In this document: one piece after another, positions 1 to 8,272 of the stretch | How positions within the stretch are numbered: position 1 is the stretch's first letter | Layout of the letters: each line of letters opens with the position of its first letter | Assembly (NCBI GenBank): GCA_030539335.1 | Contig: JAUNSG010000003.1 | Span: 1 to 64,000, forward strand | DNA length: 64,000 nt | Direction: 5' to 3' | From: Eubacteriales bacterium | Lineage (GTDB): Bacteria > Bacillota > Clostridia > Oscillospirales > Butyricicoccaceae | Notes under the pieces: model-generated | Told to the model about the DNA's origin: nothing | Databases searched by the model: none | What the model saw: only the letters and a program-made list of their open reading frames with translations | Program-made: the position numbers and the translations under genes

Positions 1-405
1 AAGGTTTCCAAGACCTTCCTCGAGCGTTCCGGGGCGGACAAATCCAAAACCGCATGATTTGCCCGCCCATCCTAACCGGAGAATAGCCAGTAAGATGGAT
101 CTCTTTGTACCGGTTCGCTTGGCGTGTCGTGGCCGACGCGCCCGGTAATTTTTGCGGCCTCCATCCCGAAGGGACAGGAAGGCTTTGAGACCGGAGAGAT
201 CGCGTGTACCAGCCGGACAAAAACTTGGGAATACGTTTTTGTTCGGCTATAGAAGGCTGTCTGATGGAATTTTGTGCGTGTGCGACCTTGAGGGGAAGGT
301 CGTGGAAACCCGTAGGGTTTCTGCGCTGCATGGGTTTGGAAAGGGCGTTTGCTGTGGAACGCCCTTCCCCGTCGGAGACCAGAAAACGAGCGAATTTGTT
401 TTTAT
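1..405 (+). ncRNA. Candidate large structured non-coding RNA (5' end outside window)
   Basis: No convincing gene lies here, but strong hairpins follow one another: 32-44 with 56-68 (12 of 13 pairs); 121-129 with 134-142 (9 pairs, 4-base loop); 164-167 with 171-174 inside a longer arm; 211-224 with 235-248 (14 pairs); 283-289 with 296-302; 305-311 with 315-321; 343-349 with 358-364. Bases 98-104 (GATCTCT) can also pair with 195-201 (AGAGATC), a long-range contact. Two helices contain G-U pairs (125/138 and 216/243) that would be A-C mismatches on the other strand, so the RNA is probably plus-sense. A T-rich run at 397-405 could be its 3' end. I do not recognise the family. The conserved cores of RNase P RNA, tmRNA, SRP RNA and 6S RNA are not apparent. 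Confidence 0.5.
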
Positions 406-493
406 AATGTTTCCATGATGATACTGAAAATAATAATCGATTCATCCTGCCTCGTTCATCCGGAAAGAAATAACGTAAGCCGGGAGAAAAACA

Positions 494-530
494 TAAAAAA
501 GAACTCCCGGAATCATCCAAAGAGTTCTTT
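494..530 (-). terminator. Rho-independent terminator of the Gld-type ABC operon
   Basis: AAAGAACTC (498-506) pairs with GAGTTCTTT (522-530). Read on the minus strand the stem ends in a T run, just after the DUF4340 gene. Confidence 0.85.
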
Positions 531-535
531 TCGTG

Positions 536-1951
536 TCAGTCTGCCGCGCCGAAGGCATCCAGCAGCGTGTCCACATCCGTCTGGGAGACGGTGTATCGGT
601 ATCCACTGCCGTCGACATCCGCAAAATATTCGCGGGAGCCGCCCTTGGCAAGGGTGAGCGTGTGCTTGGTCCCGTCCGACAGCTTGATCTGGAGCGTCAG
701 GGACGCTTCGGCGTCCGCCGGTTCCTCCAGGACGGAGACGGCATGGAGTGTGGTCATCGCCGAATAGAGCCGGTCGATGTCCTCGGTTTCCAGCTCCTCG
801 CCATCCAGCGTGCCGGTCATCGTATCGACATCCTCTTCCTCGTTTTCGTCCGCCTCGACGTAGGTCAGCTTCGCCGTGTAGGACGTCCCATCGGCGGTCA
901 GAACCGCGCGCCGGAGCTGTGATTTTGCATACGTCAGAAGCTGGGTGGAGCGATACTGCGTCCAGCCCTCGTCGAGGAAGGCAAACGCAGAGGAGGGGCA
1001 GTCATAAATCGTGTCGTCGCCTTCACACATTACATAGGTGCTGTCACCGTCTGTCGTGCCGATCCAAACGACCTTTTCGGCGTTGTCAAAGGCGAGCGTC
1101 AGCTTGGCCGTCGGGTCATCCAACCCATACTTGGACCGCTGTTTGTCGGTCGCCTGTACGGTGACAACCGCCTGTGCGGTCAGACCGGTTTGCAGATCGC
1201 TGAGCAGGCCGGAGGACAGCGCGGAATCGTCGGCGTCGCACGATTCCGGTGCCGTGATGACATAGGTAGAATAGGCTTCCGCCTGTGCGTCCGTGAGATC
1301 GCCGGTGTCACGCCGCTCGATGGTAAATGTGGTGCCGTCGCCGAGCGCGTCAACGGTGAGCTGGTTCAGCTCGGACGACAGGCTGTAATAGGAGTGCAGG
1401 ACGTTGACGGAGAGATAGTCGGTCTGTTCCTGCAACAGAGTTTCCGTCGTGTCCGAAGAGACAAAGAAGACATCTGTGCTGTTTGCCAGGCGGCAATAGG
1501 TGCCGTCCAGCGTGTCGGAGTGCAGGCCGAACAGCAGGGTCGTGGCCGTGCCATCCTCCTCTGTCACGGTGATGGCATCCATGCTGCTTTCGTCGTCCAG
1601 CGCATAGTTTTCCAGATCGTCGCTGGAGGCGTCCACCAGCGTGCCGGAGACGGCACACACGGTGTTGAGCAGGGCGGAAAACTGGTTTTCGTCATACGCT
1701 CCGTCCGCGTCATCCACCATGACATAGCTGGTGCCGGAATCGTCCGAGGCGCAGTCGATGGAGAATGCTTCGCCATCCCGGAGGGAAACGGCGATGTTGG
1801 TGATGGAATCCGAATCGATGCTGGTCAGAGAGGCGGTTTCCCCATCCGTGTCCTCCTCCTTCGGATGGGTGAGCAGGAAGGCGTAGGCGCCGCCCAGCAG
1901 CACGACGGCAATCCCGGCGGCGAGCAGCCGCTTTGTGGTACGCTTCATCAC
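536..1951 (-). CDS. DUF4340 domain-containing membrane-anchored protein
   Basis: The protein has 471 residues. One N-terminal membrane helix (about residues 9-27) is followed by an acidic, Ser/Thr/Asp-rich extracytoplasmic region with the repetitive beta-rich look of DUF4340. It is the last gene of a four-gene operon and overlaps the 3' end of the GldG-like gene by four bases (ATGA type). DUF4340 proteins are typically encoded next to GldF/GldG-type ABC exporters and are presumed accessory subunits outside the membrane. No catalytic motif is visible, and the substrate is unknown. Confidence 0.8.
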   Translation of the reverse strand: MMKRTTKRLLAAGIAVVLLGGAYAFLLTHPKEEDTDGETASLTSIDSDSITNIAVSLRDGEAFSIDCASDDSGTSYVMVDDADGAYDENQFSALLNTVCAVSGTLVDASSDDLENYALDDESSMDAITVTEEDGTATTLLFGLHSDTLDGTYCRLANSTDVFFVSSDTTETLLQEQTDYLSVNVLHSYYSLSSELNQLTVDALGDGTTFTIERRDTGDLTDAQAEAYSTYVITAPESCDADDSALSSGLLSDLQTGLTAQAVVTVQATDKQRSKYGLDDPTAKLTLAFDNAEKVVWIGTTDGDSTYVMCEGDDTIYDCPSSAFAFLDEGWTQYRSTQLLTYAKSQLRRAVLTADGTSYTAKLTYVEADENEEEDVDTMTGTLDGEELETEDIDRLYSAMTTLHAVSVLEEPADAEASLTLQIKLSDGTKHTLTLAKGGSREYFADVDGSGYRYTVSQTDVDTLLDAFGAAD

Positions 1952-3678
1952 AGGTTCCTCCGATGGAAGAAGACCGCGATGCCATAGCCGAACAGGAACA
2001 GCGGGAGGAACAACAGGATCAGGAAGACAACATAGGTCGCCGTTGTGCTCAGCGTGAGCGGCTCGGCGCTCATGGACTTGGAGTCGATGGAGATCAGATC
2101 TACCGTCGGCTGCATGGAGGAGATCGTGTTGCTCAGGAAATCGCTGTTGAGCAGGCTGGATGACTGCATGAGCTGGTCGGTCATCATCAGTGCAGAGGAG
2201 CAGACCAGGATCTGACCGTTTTCCTCATTGCCGGTGTATTCCGCCAGCGCAGCGAGGGCGAACGGGCCGTCGGTGTCCCCATCCTGCTTGCTGTAGGAGT
2301 CGTAGGTGGTGTCTTCGTCAATCGCACGGGCATACGCCGTCTCGCGCGAGGAGAGCAGGCTCTCAACCGTGCGGTCACTGACGCTGTCCGCCAGTTCGAC
2401 GGTCAGCGGCTTGGCGTCCGGTGTGACGATGACCTGATCGGAGATCGCCTCCAGCGAATCGTTGACCGAGCTGTCACCCAGCTCCGCCAGCAGATAGCGT
2501 GCGTCGTTGATGTTGTATTCCGAATCCAGTACCATCTGAGGCTCGACCGTGATGCCCCATTCCTTGAGATACGAATACAGGACGTCCAGGTCGGTCGGGC
2601 TTTCCGTGCCGTCAAATACCAGCAGGTCGCCCCCGTTTTTGACGTAATCGTCCAGCAGATTGACCTCATCCTCGGTGTAATCCTTCTGCGGAAGGCTCAG
2701 GATCAGGAGGGAGGCGTCGTCCGGGATGTCCTCTTCCGCAAGCGTCAGGGTATCGACGGAATAGCCGGACGATTCCAGCAGGTCGGAGAACGACGTGGAG
2801 ATGCTCTCGTTGTGTCCCTGCAGGACATAGGCATGTGGCGTGTCCGCGCTTGTGACCGTCAGCAGGGCGGAGGTCAGGGTACTCTCCCCGCGGAAGGCGG
2901 AGACATAGGAGTAGCCGGAGGTGGAGTCCGCGTCGGTGTCGTAGAAATCGATCAGATTCAGGACACGCGATTGGTCGCCGCACTGGACGATAATGCTGCC
3001 CTCGGCGACGCTGCTGGAAAGCGCGGAAAAGCTGTCCACAGCGGACGGATTTTGATACGGATCGATGTAATCCAGTGTGATTTTATCGGAATATTCGGCG
3101 TATTTTTCCATCAGTGTCTGGATGTAGCTGCCGTAGGAGCTGGACTCCAGATCATCCTTGCTGAGCAGGACCGTGATCGTGACTTCGTCGGTCAATCCGT
3201 CCATGACCTCATAGGATTCCTGCGAGATGCTGTACATCTTGCTCGCGGTCAGGTCCAGATTCAGATCAAACCGGTCATTCAGATTGGTGCAGATGAGGTT
3301 CAGCAGGACGATCACCGCGACCGCCAGCGCAACCGAACCGGAGGACAGCAGGAACCGCTTGGTGCGTTTGGTACGACTTCCCACCGCGATGGCGCGCGGC
3401 GCACGGCGGCGATCGGTCTTCTCAGCGGCGTTGGCGCGGCCAAACAGGAGCCGCAGAAGGCCAAAGGAGACCACCAGAACGATTGGAACCGGAAGGATAC
3501 CGGCATCGCAGAAAAAGCAGGTGAAAAACGTCAGCACGCTGAACAGGACGGAAAATGCGCCCGAAAGCAGCAGGAGAAATCCACCGGAGCGGGCTGTTTT
3601 GCTGCGGTACAGCAGCAAAACGGCGAGCAATGCGGCGGCGATGGCCGCGAGATAAAGAACAAAAAACAATAACGTCAT
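1948..3678 (-). CDS. GldG-family ABC transporter auxiliary protein
   Basis: The protein has 576 residues from the ATG at 3678, chosen because GGGAGGG (3687-3693) lies eight bases upstream; an upstream in-frame TTG at 3699 lacks such a site. Four hydrophobic segments fill roughly the first 130 residues. A large soluble domain of the GldG/ABC_transp_aux type follows, with the typical SKMYSISQES and LTSALLTVTS stretches. A C-terminal membrane helix (LILLFLPLFLFGYGIAVFF) ends the protein. In Bacteroidetes GldG belongs to the gliding/secretion ABC complex. In Firmicutes the same set (ATPase, permease, GldG, DUF4340) is common but its cargo is unknown. Translation is probably coupled to the neighbours on both sides. 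Confidence 0.85.
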   Translation of the reverse strand: MTLLFFVLYLAAIAAALLAVLLLYRSKTARSGGFLLLLSGAFSVLFSVLTFFTCFFCDAGILPVPIVLVVSFGLLRLLFGRANAAEKTDRRRAPRAIAVGSRTKRTKRFLLSSGSVALAVAVIVLLNLICTNLNDRFDLNLDLTASKMYSISQESYEVMDGLTDEVTITVLLSKDDLESSSYGSYIQTLMEKYAEYSDKITLDYIDPYQNPSAVDSFSALSSSVAEGSIIVQCGDQSRVLNLIDFYDTDADSTSGYSYVSAFRGESTLTSALLTVTSADTPHAYVLQGHNESISTSFSDLLESSGYSVDTLTLAEEDIPDDASLLILSLPQKDYTEDEVNLLDDYVKNGGDLLVFDGTESPTDLDVLYSYLKEWGITVEPQMVLDSEYNINDARYLLAELGDSSVNDSLEAISDQVIVTPDAKPLTVELADSVSDRTVESLLSSRETAYARAIDEDTTYDSYSKQDGDTDGPFALAALAEYTGNEENGQILVCSSALMMTDQLMQSSSLLNSDFLSNTISSMQPTVDLISIDSKSMSAEPLTLSTTATYVVFLILLFLPLFLFGYGIAVFFHRRNL

Positions 3679-3695
3679 AGCAATTTCCCTCCCGA

Positions 3696-4394
3696 TCAAT
3701 GTCTGCGCCGCTCGAGAACACGGGCGGTGAAGAACAGGAACAGTGCGGTCAGCGACAGGAAGTAAATCAGATTGCTGAACGAGAACTGTGCGGACATGAA
3801 GGTATCATACCGGGTGAACACGGAGAACCAGTCCAAAACGGTTGCCAGAACGCCGGTTGCCGCGGAACTGAGGGTATCGATGAGATACAGTCCGAGGAAC
3901 AGCGCAAAGGACAAAACAGCAGCGATGAGCTGGCTTTCGGTCACGGAGGACAGGAACAGTCCGATGGAGAGAAATACCATGGTAGCGCAGAAGATCGCGA
4001 TGTAGCAGCCGAAAATGCTGGCCCAGGCCGGGGTTCCGGCGATAATCAGGACGATCAGCCACGGGATGGTGAGCAGCAGGCAGCAGAGGATGACGCCCAG
4101 CGCGGCAAGGAATTTGCCGAGGACGATCTCCCAGATTGCGACCGGAGCGGTGAACAGCAGGCGATCCGTCCCCTGGCGGTATTCCTCACTGAACAGGCGC
4201 ATGGTCAGGATCGGGGTGAGGAACAGCAGGACCGTGAGCAAAAAAGAGAAGGGGGAGGAGAGGTCACTGGAGCTGCTGAGCACACAGGAGGCGAAAAAGA
4301 CCAGGTTGGCAATGGCCGCAAAGACACCGAGATAGACATAGCCAATCGGGGAGCGGAAAAAGCCCTGGAAATCATGCTTGCAAATGGACATCAT
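3696..4394 (-). CDS. ABC-2 type permease (GldF-like)
   Basis: The protein has 232 residues with about six hydrophobic segments and begins with a short cytoplasmic stretch typical of ABC-2 permeases (HDFQGFFRSPIGYVYLGVF). The sequence RLFSEEYRQGTDRLLFTAPV is the hallmark cytoplasmic loop of the GldF/NosY group. Its ATG overlaps the stop of the ATPase gene by four bases, and its stop lies 18 bases before the GldG start. It should form the membrane channel driven by the upstream ATPase. ATG codons at 4394 and 4391 are both possible starts. Confidence 0.88.
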   Translation of the reverse strand: MMSICKHDFQGFFRSPIGYVYLGVFAAIANLVFFASCVLSSSSDLSSPFSFLLTVLLFLTPILTMRLFSEEYRQGTDRLLFTAPVAIWEIVLGKFLAALGVILCCLLLTIPWLIVLIIAGTPAWASIFGCYIAIFCATMVFLSIGLFLSSVTESQLIAAVLSFALFLGLYLIDTLSSAATGVLATVLDWFSVFTRYDTFMSAQFSFSNLIYFLSLTALFLFFTARVLERRRH

Positions 4395-5404
4395 TTGCGG
4401 CCACCTCGCTTTCCGAACAGAAATTTTTTGCGCTTGGGAGTTTCGGGGCGCGGCTCTTCCGCCGGCGCCTCCGGGATATCGGCATCGGTCAGCTTGAGGA
4501 AGATGTCCTCCAGGCTGGCCTGAAGCTGGTTCATGGACAGGATCGCCAGCGAGTTCTGTGCCAGCGATTCAAAGACACCGTGACGGATGTCCCTCTCCGG
4601 CTCAGCGGTGATGCGGTAGGTGGCTTTGTTTCCATCGCGCTCCAGCAAGACCGCGGATGCAACCCCGGGAACCGAGCGCAGGACGCAGAGGACGCGTTCG
4701 GTATCGCCTTCGATCATCATTTCGAGCTGTGTCGCGCGGGTCATGCGTTTGGACAGCTCGGCAGTGGTGCCGTCCGCCACCATGTTTCCCTGATGGATGA
4801 CGATCACACGGTCGCAGACCTCCTGCACCTCCGAAAGGATATGGCTGGACAGGATGATGGTGTGATCCTTGCCGAGAGTGCGGATCACATCGCGGATTTC
4901 AATGATCTGTTTCGGGTCCAGGCCGACGGTCGGTTCGTCGAGGATCAGGACCTTGGGGTCTCCGATCAATGCCTGCGCCAGACCAACACGCTGGCGGAAT
5001 CCTTTGGAGAGGTTGCGGATCAGGCGTCCGGTCACCTCCGTGAGTCCGGCGCGTGCGATGACGGAGTCCAGATGCTCGTGTTTTTCCAGCGTGCACTTTT
5101 TCAGCTGATAGACAAAGTCAAGGTATTCGTTTACCGTCATGTCGGGATAGAGCGGCGGCTGCTCCGGCAGATAACCGATCAGACGCCGGACGGTCTCCGG
5201 ACGTTCCTGGCTGTCCAGTCCGCCGACGGTAACCGTTCCGTCGGTTGCTTCCAGGCAGCCGGTGATGAGGTTCATGGTCGTAGTTTTTCCCGCACCGTTC
5301 GGACCGAGAAAACCGATAATCTCTCCCTCCGCTACGGAAAACGACAGGTCGCGGACGGCCAGCGTGCTTCCATAGCGTTTGGTGAGATGATTGACCTGTA
5401 TCAT
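4391..5404 (-). CDS. ABC transporter ATP-binding protein (Gld-type operon)
   Basis: The protein has 337 residues from the ATG at 5404, preceded by AAGGAG (5411-5416). Longer in-frame starts upstream lack homology to ABC ATPases. The Walker A motif GPNGAGKTT is at residues 34-42, the signature LSKGF near 132-136 and Walker B VLILDE near 152-157. The C-terminal ~100 residues are the extra domain of the DUF4162/NatA type. First gene of the operon ATPase-permease-GldG-DUF4340. It powers the exporter; the substrate cannot be told from sequence. Confidence 0.9.
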   Translation of the reverse strand: MIQVNHLTKRYGSTLAVRDLSFSVAEGEIIGFLGPNGAGKTTTMNLITGCLEATDGTVTVGGLDSQERPETVRRLIGYLPEQPPLYPDMTVNEYLDFVYQLKKCTLEKHEHLDSVIARAGLTEVTGRLIRNLSKGFRQRVGLAQALIGDPKVLILDEPTVGLDPKQIIEIRDVIRTLGKDHTIILSSHILSEVQEVCDRVIVIHQGNMVADGTTAELSKRMTRATQLEMMIEGDTERVLCVLRSVPGVASAVLLERDGNKATYRITAEPERDIRHGVFESLAQNSLAILSMNQLQASLEDIFLKLTDADIPEAPAEEPRPETPKRKKFLFGKRGGRK

Positions 5405-5574
5405 ACAGAGTCCTCCTTCTGGAATGTATTCTGCGTTGTCATAGCATTTGGATGCTTCTGCCGACAATGCCCTAAGCTTAGCATTTCCATGTGATGTTTC
5501 TGTGAACAATTGGCTGTTTTCTCTTGTATTTCAAAGGAAACGGCGTGAAAAGATGTGTTTTTGTTTTCAACATA

Positions 5575-5603
5575 TTGCAAACAGGAGGAGAAACCCGTAT
5601 AAT
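5575..5603 (+). promoter_or_regulatory. Probable sigma-A promoter of iolG
   Basis: TTGCAA (5575-5580), a 17-base spacer and TATAAT (5598-5603) lie 71 bases before the iolG start. Confidence 0.65.
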
Positions 5604-5673
5604 AATGATATCAATTGTCACAAAGAAAATGACTGGCGTAACAAATGTATGGAGCAGCAGGAGGAAATTCAAT

Positions 5674-6681
5674 ATGGAAAAGTTGAAGGTAGGCGTTGTC
5701 GGCTGTGGCGCAATCGGCCGTGAACATATTGCAAGAATTACAGATAAGTTTTCCGGTGCGGATATTGTCGCGGTATCCGACGTATTTGTCGAGGGTGCGC
5801 GCAAGATTGGCGAACCGCTCGGCGCATGTATTTATAACAACAGTGCCGATCTGGTCTATGACGACGATGTTGATGCCATCATCTGCACCAGCCCGGGCTT
5901 TGCACACAGTGAAACGATTTTGCAGGCGCTGGAGGCGGGTAAGCCGATCTTTTCCGAGAAGCCGCTGACCATGAGCGCCGCGGAATCCAAGGCGGTTGTC
6001 GAGGCGGAGATGCGCGGCGGAAAGCGCTTGATCCAGGTCGGTTTTATGCGCCGTTATGACCGCGGCTACCGGCAGATCAAGCAGCTTCTGGACAGCGGCA
6101 GCTTTGGCGAGGCGCTGTATTCCCGCAGCACGTACTGGAACCCGGAAATCGGCCATGATTATGACAACCAGATGGTGATTACGGATGCCGCAATCCATGA
6201 TCTGGACATGCTGCATTGGCTGCTCAACGACGAGTATGAATCGGCACGGGTGTTCCTGCCCAAGCGCAGCAGCCTTGCCCACAAGGGCCTGCAGGACCCG
6301 CAGATCCTCATGCTCAAAATGAAGAGCGGCCGCATAGCGACCGTTGAAATCTTCCTGAACTGCCAGTTCGGTGTGGATATCAATTGTCAGATCGTCTGTG
6401 AGAAGGGCGTCATTGACCTGCCGGCCCCGGCTGCACCGACCTTCCGCCAGAGCGGCAGCCTGAGCGTACCGCTGGAGCAGAATTGGAAGCGCCGTTTTGC
6501 GGATGCCTATGATACGGAGATTCAGGACTGGATCAATTCGACCATCAAGGGCGAGGTCAACGGCCCGAACGCATGGGATGGCTACATCACCAACGTGACG
6601 ATGGAGGCGCTGACCACCGCGCAGCTATCCGGGGAAGAGGAGCCGATCATTCTCGAGGAGCGACCGGACTTTTACAAATAA
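5674..6681 (+). CDS. iolG: Inositol 2-dehydrogenase, Gfo/Idh/MocA family
   Basis: The enzyme oxidises myo-inositol to 2-keto-myo-inositol (scyllo-inosose) with NAD+, the first step of inositol catabolism. It has 335 residues from the ATG at 5674, preceded by GGAGG at 5660-5664. The Rossmann motif GxGxxG is at residues 10-15. The EKP motif has Lys96, and DAAIH supplies Asp171 and His175, the positions of the catalytic Lys-Asp-His set of Bacillus IolG. Stretches such as VGFMRRYD and DPQI also match that enzyme closely. A scyllo-inositol or related dehydrogenase of the same family is the main alternative. It is monocistronic, with its own promoter and a terminator at 6699. The next iol genes are about 2.6 kb away on the other strand. 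Confidence 0.88.
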   Translation: MEKLKVGVVGCGAIGREHIARITDKFSGADIVAVSDVFVEGARKIGEPLGACIYNNSADLVYDDDVDAIICTSPGFAHSETILQALEAGKPIFSEKPLTMSAAESKAVVEAEMRGGKRLIQVGFMRRYDRGYRQIKQLLDSGSFGEALYSRSTYWNPEIGHDYDNQMVITDAAIHDLDMLHWLLNDEYESARVFLPKRSSLAHKGLQDPQILMLKMKSGRIATVEIFLNCQFGVDINCQIVCEKGVIDLPAPAAPTFRQSGSLSVPLEQNWKRRFADAYDTEIQDWINSTIKGEVNGPNAWDGYITNVTMEALTTAQLSGEEEPIILEERPDFYK

Positions 6682-6698
6682 TCTGCAATGGTTTTCTG

Positions 6699-6728
6699 GC
6701 CGCCGGCATTCCTGTCCGGCGGCTTTTT
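6699..6728 (+). terminator. Terminator of iolG
   Basis: GCCGCCGG (6699-6706) pairs with CCGGCGGC (6716-6723), followed by five T. Confidence 0.9.
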
Positions 6729-6772
6729 CCCTGGAATAGGACGGGATACTTGCAAAAAATTTGAAAAAATTG

Positions 6773-6801
6773 TTGTGTTTTTAAGGGAAACATGATATGC
6801 T
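6773..6801 (+). promoter_or_regulatory. Probable promoter of an orphan small transcript
   Basis: TTGTGT (6773-6778), a 17-base spacer and TATGCT (6796-6801). No gene starts within the next 300 bases, so it would drive the small RNA candidate. Confidence 0.45.
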
Positions 6802-6807
6802 AAAGAT

Positions 6808-6950
6808 GCGTTGTGGAAGGAACCTTTCCATAACGAAATACTTCCAAATAACCGTGCTCTGCCGCGCGGTTTGGCAGTATAATTCTCCCACACTTTTGTT
6901 GTTGTATTGCGGGAAAACCATCGTGGAAACACGATGGTTTTCTCGTTTTC
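6808..6950 (+). ncRNA. Candidate small RNA of about 140 nt
   Basis: A promoter-like pair at 6773-6801 is followed by hairpins at about 6813-6831 (TGGAAGG with CCTTTCCA) and about 6857-6876 (CTGCC with GGCAG). A perfect 12-pair stem with a GAAA tetraloop follows (6914-6925 with 6930-6941), then a T-rich tail. No coding frame with a ribosome binding site is visible. The tail is interrupted (TTTTCTCGTTTT), so termination efficiency is uncertain. I do not recognise a family. Confidence 0.35.
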
Positions 6951-6997
6951 TGTGTTTTCGAGGGAAAAGCTCTCTCTTTCCGAGAAGATATATAGCA

Positions 6998-7026
6998 TTG
7001 ACAAATAGATGCATTGGACCTATAAT
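6998..7026 (+). promoter_or_regulatory. Consensus sigma-A promoter of the acyltransferase gene
   Basis: TTGACA (6998-7003), exactly 17 bases, TATAAT (7021-7026): a perfect consensus match 77 bases before the start codon. Confidence 0.85.
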
Positions 7027-7102
7027 GGCAACAGAATAACTATAAAATGTAGAATAATGGGAATATAGTTTCCCATTCCATGCGATAGAGAGGGAATGGT
7101 GC

Positions 7103-8128
7103 ATGAAGGAAAGAGATTATCGGCTTGATTTACTGCGTGTAATTGCGATTTTGGGAGTGTTAACGGTTCATTCAACGAATTTAGACGAACCGATTGCTTC
7201 GGCCCCATTTCTGGTGCATGTGCTTTATGGCTCGTTGGTTCGAGGGAGTGTTCCATTGTTTTTCGCCTGTAGCGGAGCACTGCTGCTGTCACCGCAGCGG
7301 GAGCTGAGCACCAAGCGCGTATGGCAGCATCATATTGTGAAGATTTTAGTTCCGATGTATGTTTGGGCGATGCTCTACAAGATCGTCAATTTAGTACGGG
7401 GTGATATCCTAAATGTTGGAACGCTTGTCCAGTCGGTAAAGGAAGTCCTATTCTTCAAGCATGTACTCCATTTCTACTATTTACATATTATTTTACTTGT
7501 ATATGCAATGGTTCCCATCACCCGCATACTGACAAAAAACGCGACGAAGAAACAGCTTCAGTATTGTCTGTTTATTTGGTTTTTGCTTGGCATTCTATAT
7601 CCGACGGTATATCATATCTGGCCGTTTAGCATTTTAGAAGGCATTCCTACACAGTGGAGATTAACTTTGAGCTATGCGGCGATCGGCTATGGACTTTTGG
7701 GCGATTATCTCTATCGCTATCCGCTTTCCAAACGGACAGGGATTTTCTCCATTCTTATCGGTTACCTCTTTACCTTTTCTACGACTGTCGGAATGTCGAT
7801 TTATCGTGGGGAAGCTTGTGATTGGTTTTATGAGGGGGCAAGCTTTGGCCCGTTCTTGCTGACAGTAGGAATCTTTACCCTGTGTCTGCATGCCAAATTT
7901 GACCCGGCTGCTGCAAAAACCAAATGGATTTCGTGGCTGTCAAAAGCATCCTTCTGTGTTTTCTTAATTCATTTGTTCATCCTGTTTGATTTGCGAGCGG
8001 CCCTTTACTCCAGTGGAATCCCGATATTCCTTGCCATTCCGCTTAATGTCGTTTTATTGTTTGCAATCTGTGCCGCAGCTTACACAGTACTGTCCAAAAT
8101 ACCAGTTGTGAACCGTTGGCTCGTGTAG
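7103..8128 (+). CDS. Acyltransferase 3 family membrane protein
   Basis: The protein has 341 residues and about ten hydrophobic segments. The N-terminus RLDLLRVIAILGVLTVHS carries the conserved Arg and His23 of acyltransferase family 3 (PF01757), whose members O-acetylate or otherwise acylate sugars of surface polysaccharides, peptidoglycan or antibiotics. A gene-specific target cannot be assigned. It stands alone between two terminators, behind a perfect consensus promoter. Base composition is clearly more AT-rich than the iol genes on both sides, suggesting acquisition by transfer. The start is supported by a GAGAGGGA ribosome binding site. Confidence 0.85.
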   Translation: MKERDYRLDLLRVIAILGVLTVHSTNLDEPIASAPFLVHVLYGSLVRGSVPLFFACSGALLLSPQRELSTKRVWQHHIVKILVPMYVWAMLYKIVNLVRGDILNVGTLVQSVKEVLFFKHVLHFYYLHIILLVYAMVPITRILTKNATKKQLQYCLFIWFLLGILYPTVYHIWPFSILEGIPTQWRLTLSYAAIGYGLLGDYLYRYPLSKRTGIFSILIGYLFTFSTTVGMSIYRGEACDWFYEGASFGPFLLTVGIFTLCLHAKFDPAAAKTKWISWLSKASFCVFLIHLFILFDLRAALYSSGIPIFLAIPLNVVLLFAICAAAYTVLSKIPVVNRWLV

Positions 8129-8150
8129 GGAGCACGTGTTAGAGAGGAAA

Positions 8151-8188
8151 AGCGGGTGCGACGATTTTTCGCTCGCACTCGCTTTATA
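8151..8188 (+). terminator. Terminator of the acyltransferase gene
   Basis: An 11-pair stem, 8151-8161 with 8073+100 to 8183 (that is 8173-8183), contains one G-U pair and is followed by a short T-rich stretch. Confidence 0.6.
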
Positions 8189-8205
8189 TTTCGTTTTTTA
8201 AGGAT

Positions 8206-8239
8206 GAAAAAAGGGGTATCGGCGAACCGATACCCCTTT
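8206..8239 (-). terminator. Terminator of the iolBD operon
   Basis: A perfect 13-pair stem (8210-8222 with 8227-8239) with a four-base loop. On the minus strand it runs straight into a T tract after iolD. It may also back up the plus-strand terminator. Confidence 0.9.
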
Positions 8240-8272
8240 GCTTTTGGTCGGAAAATCCGTAATAGTTCCGAA

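Noticed and set aside
1..420. Possible RNase P RNA, tmRNA, SRP RNA or 6S RNA
   Set aside because: The invariant core sequences of these RNAs are not apparent on either strand, although the region is clearly structured.
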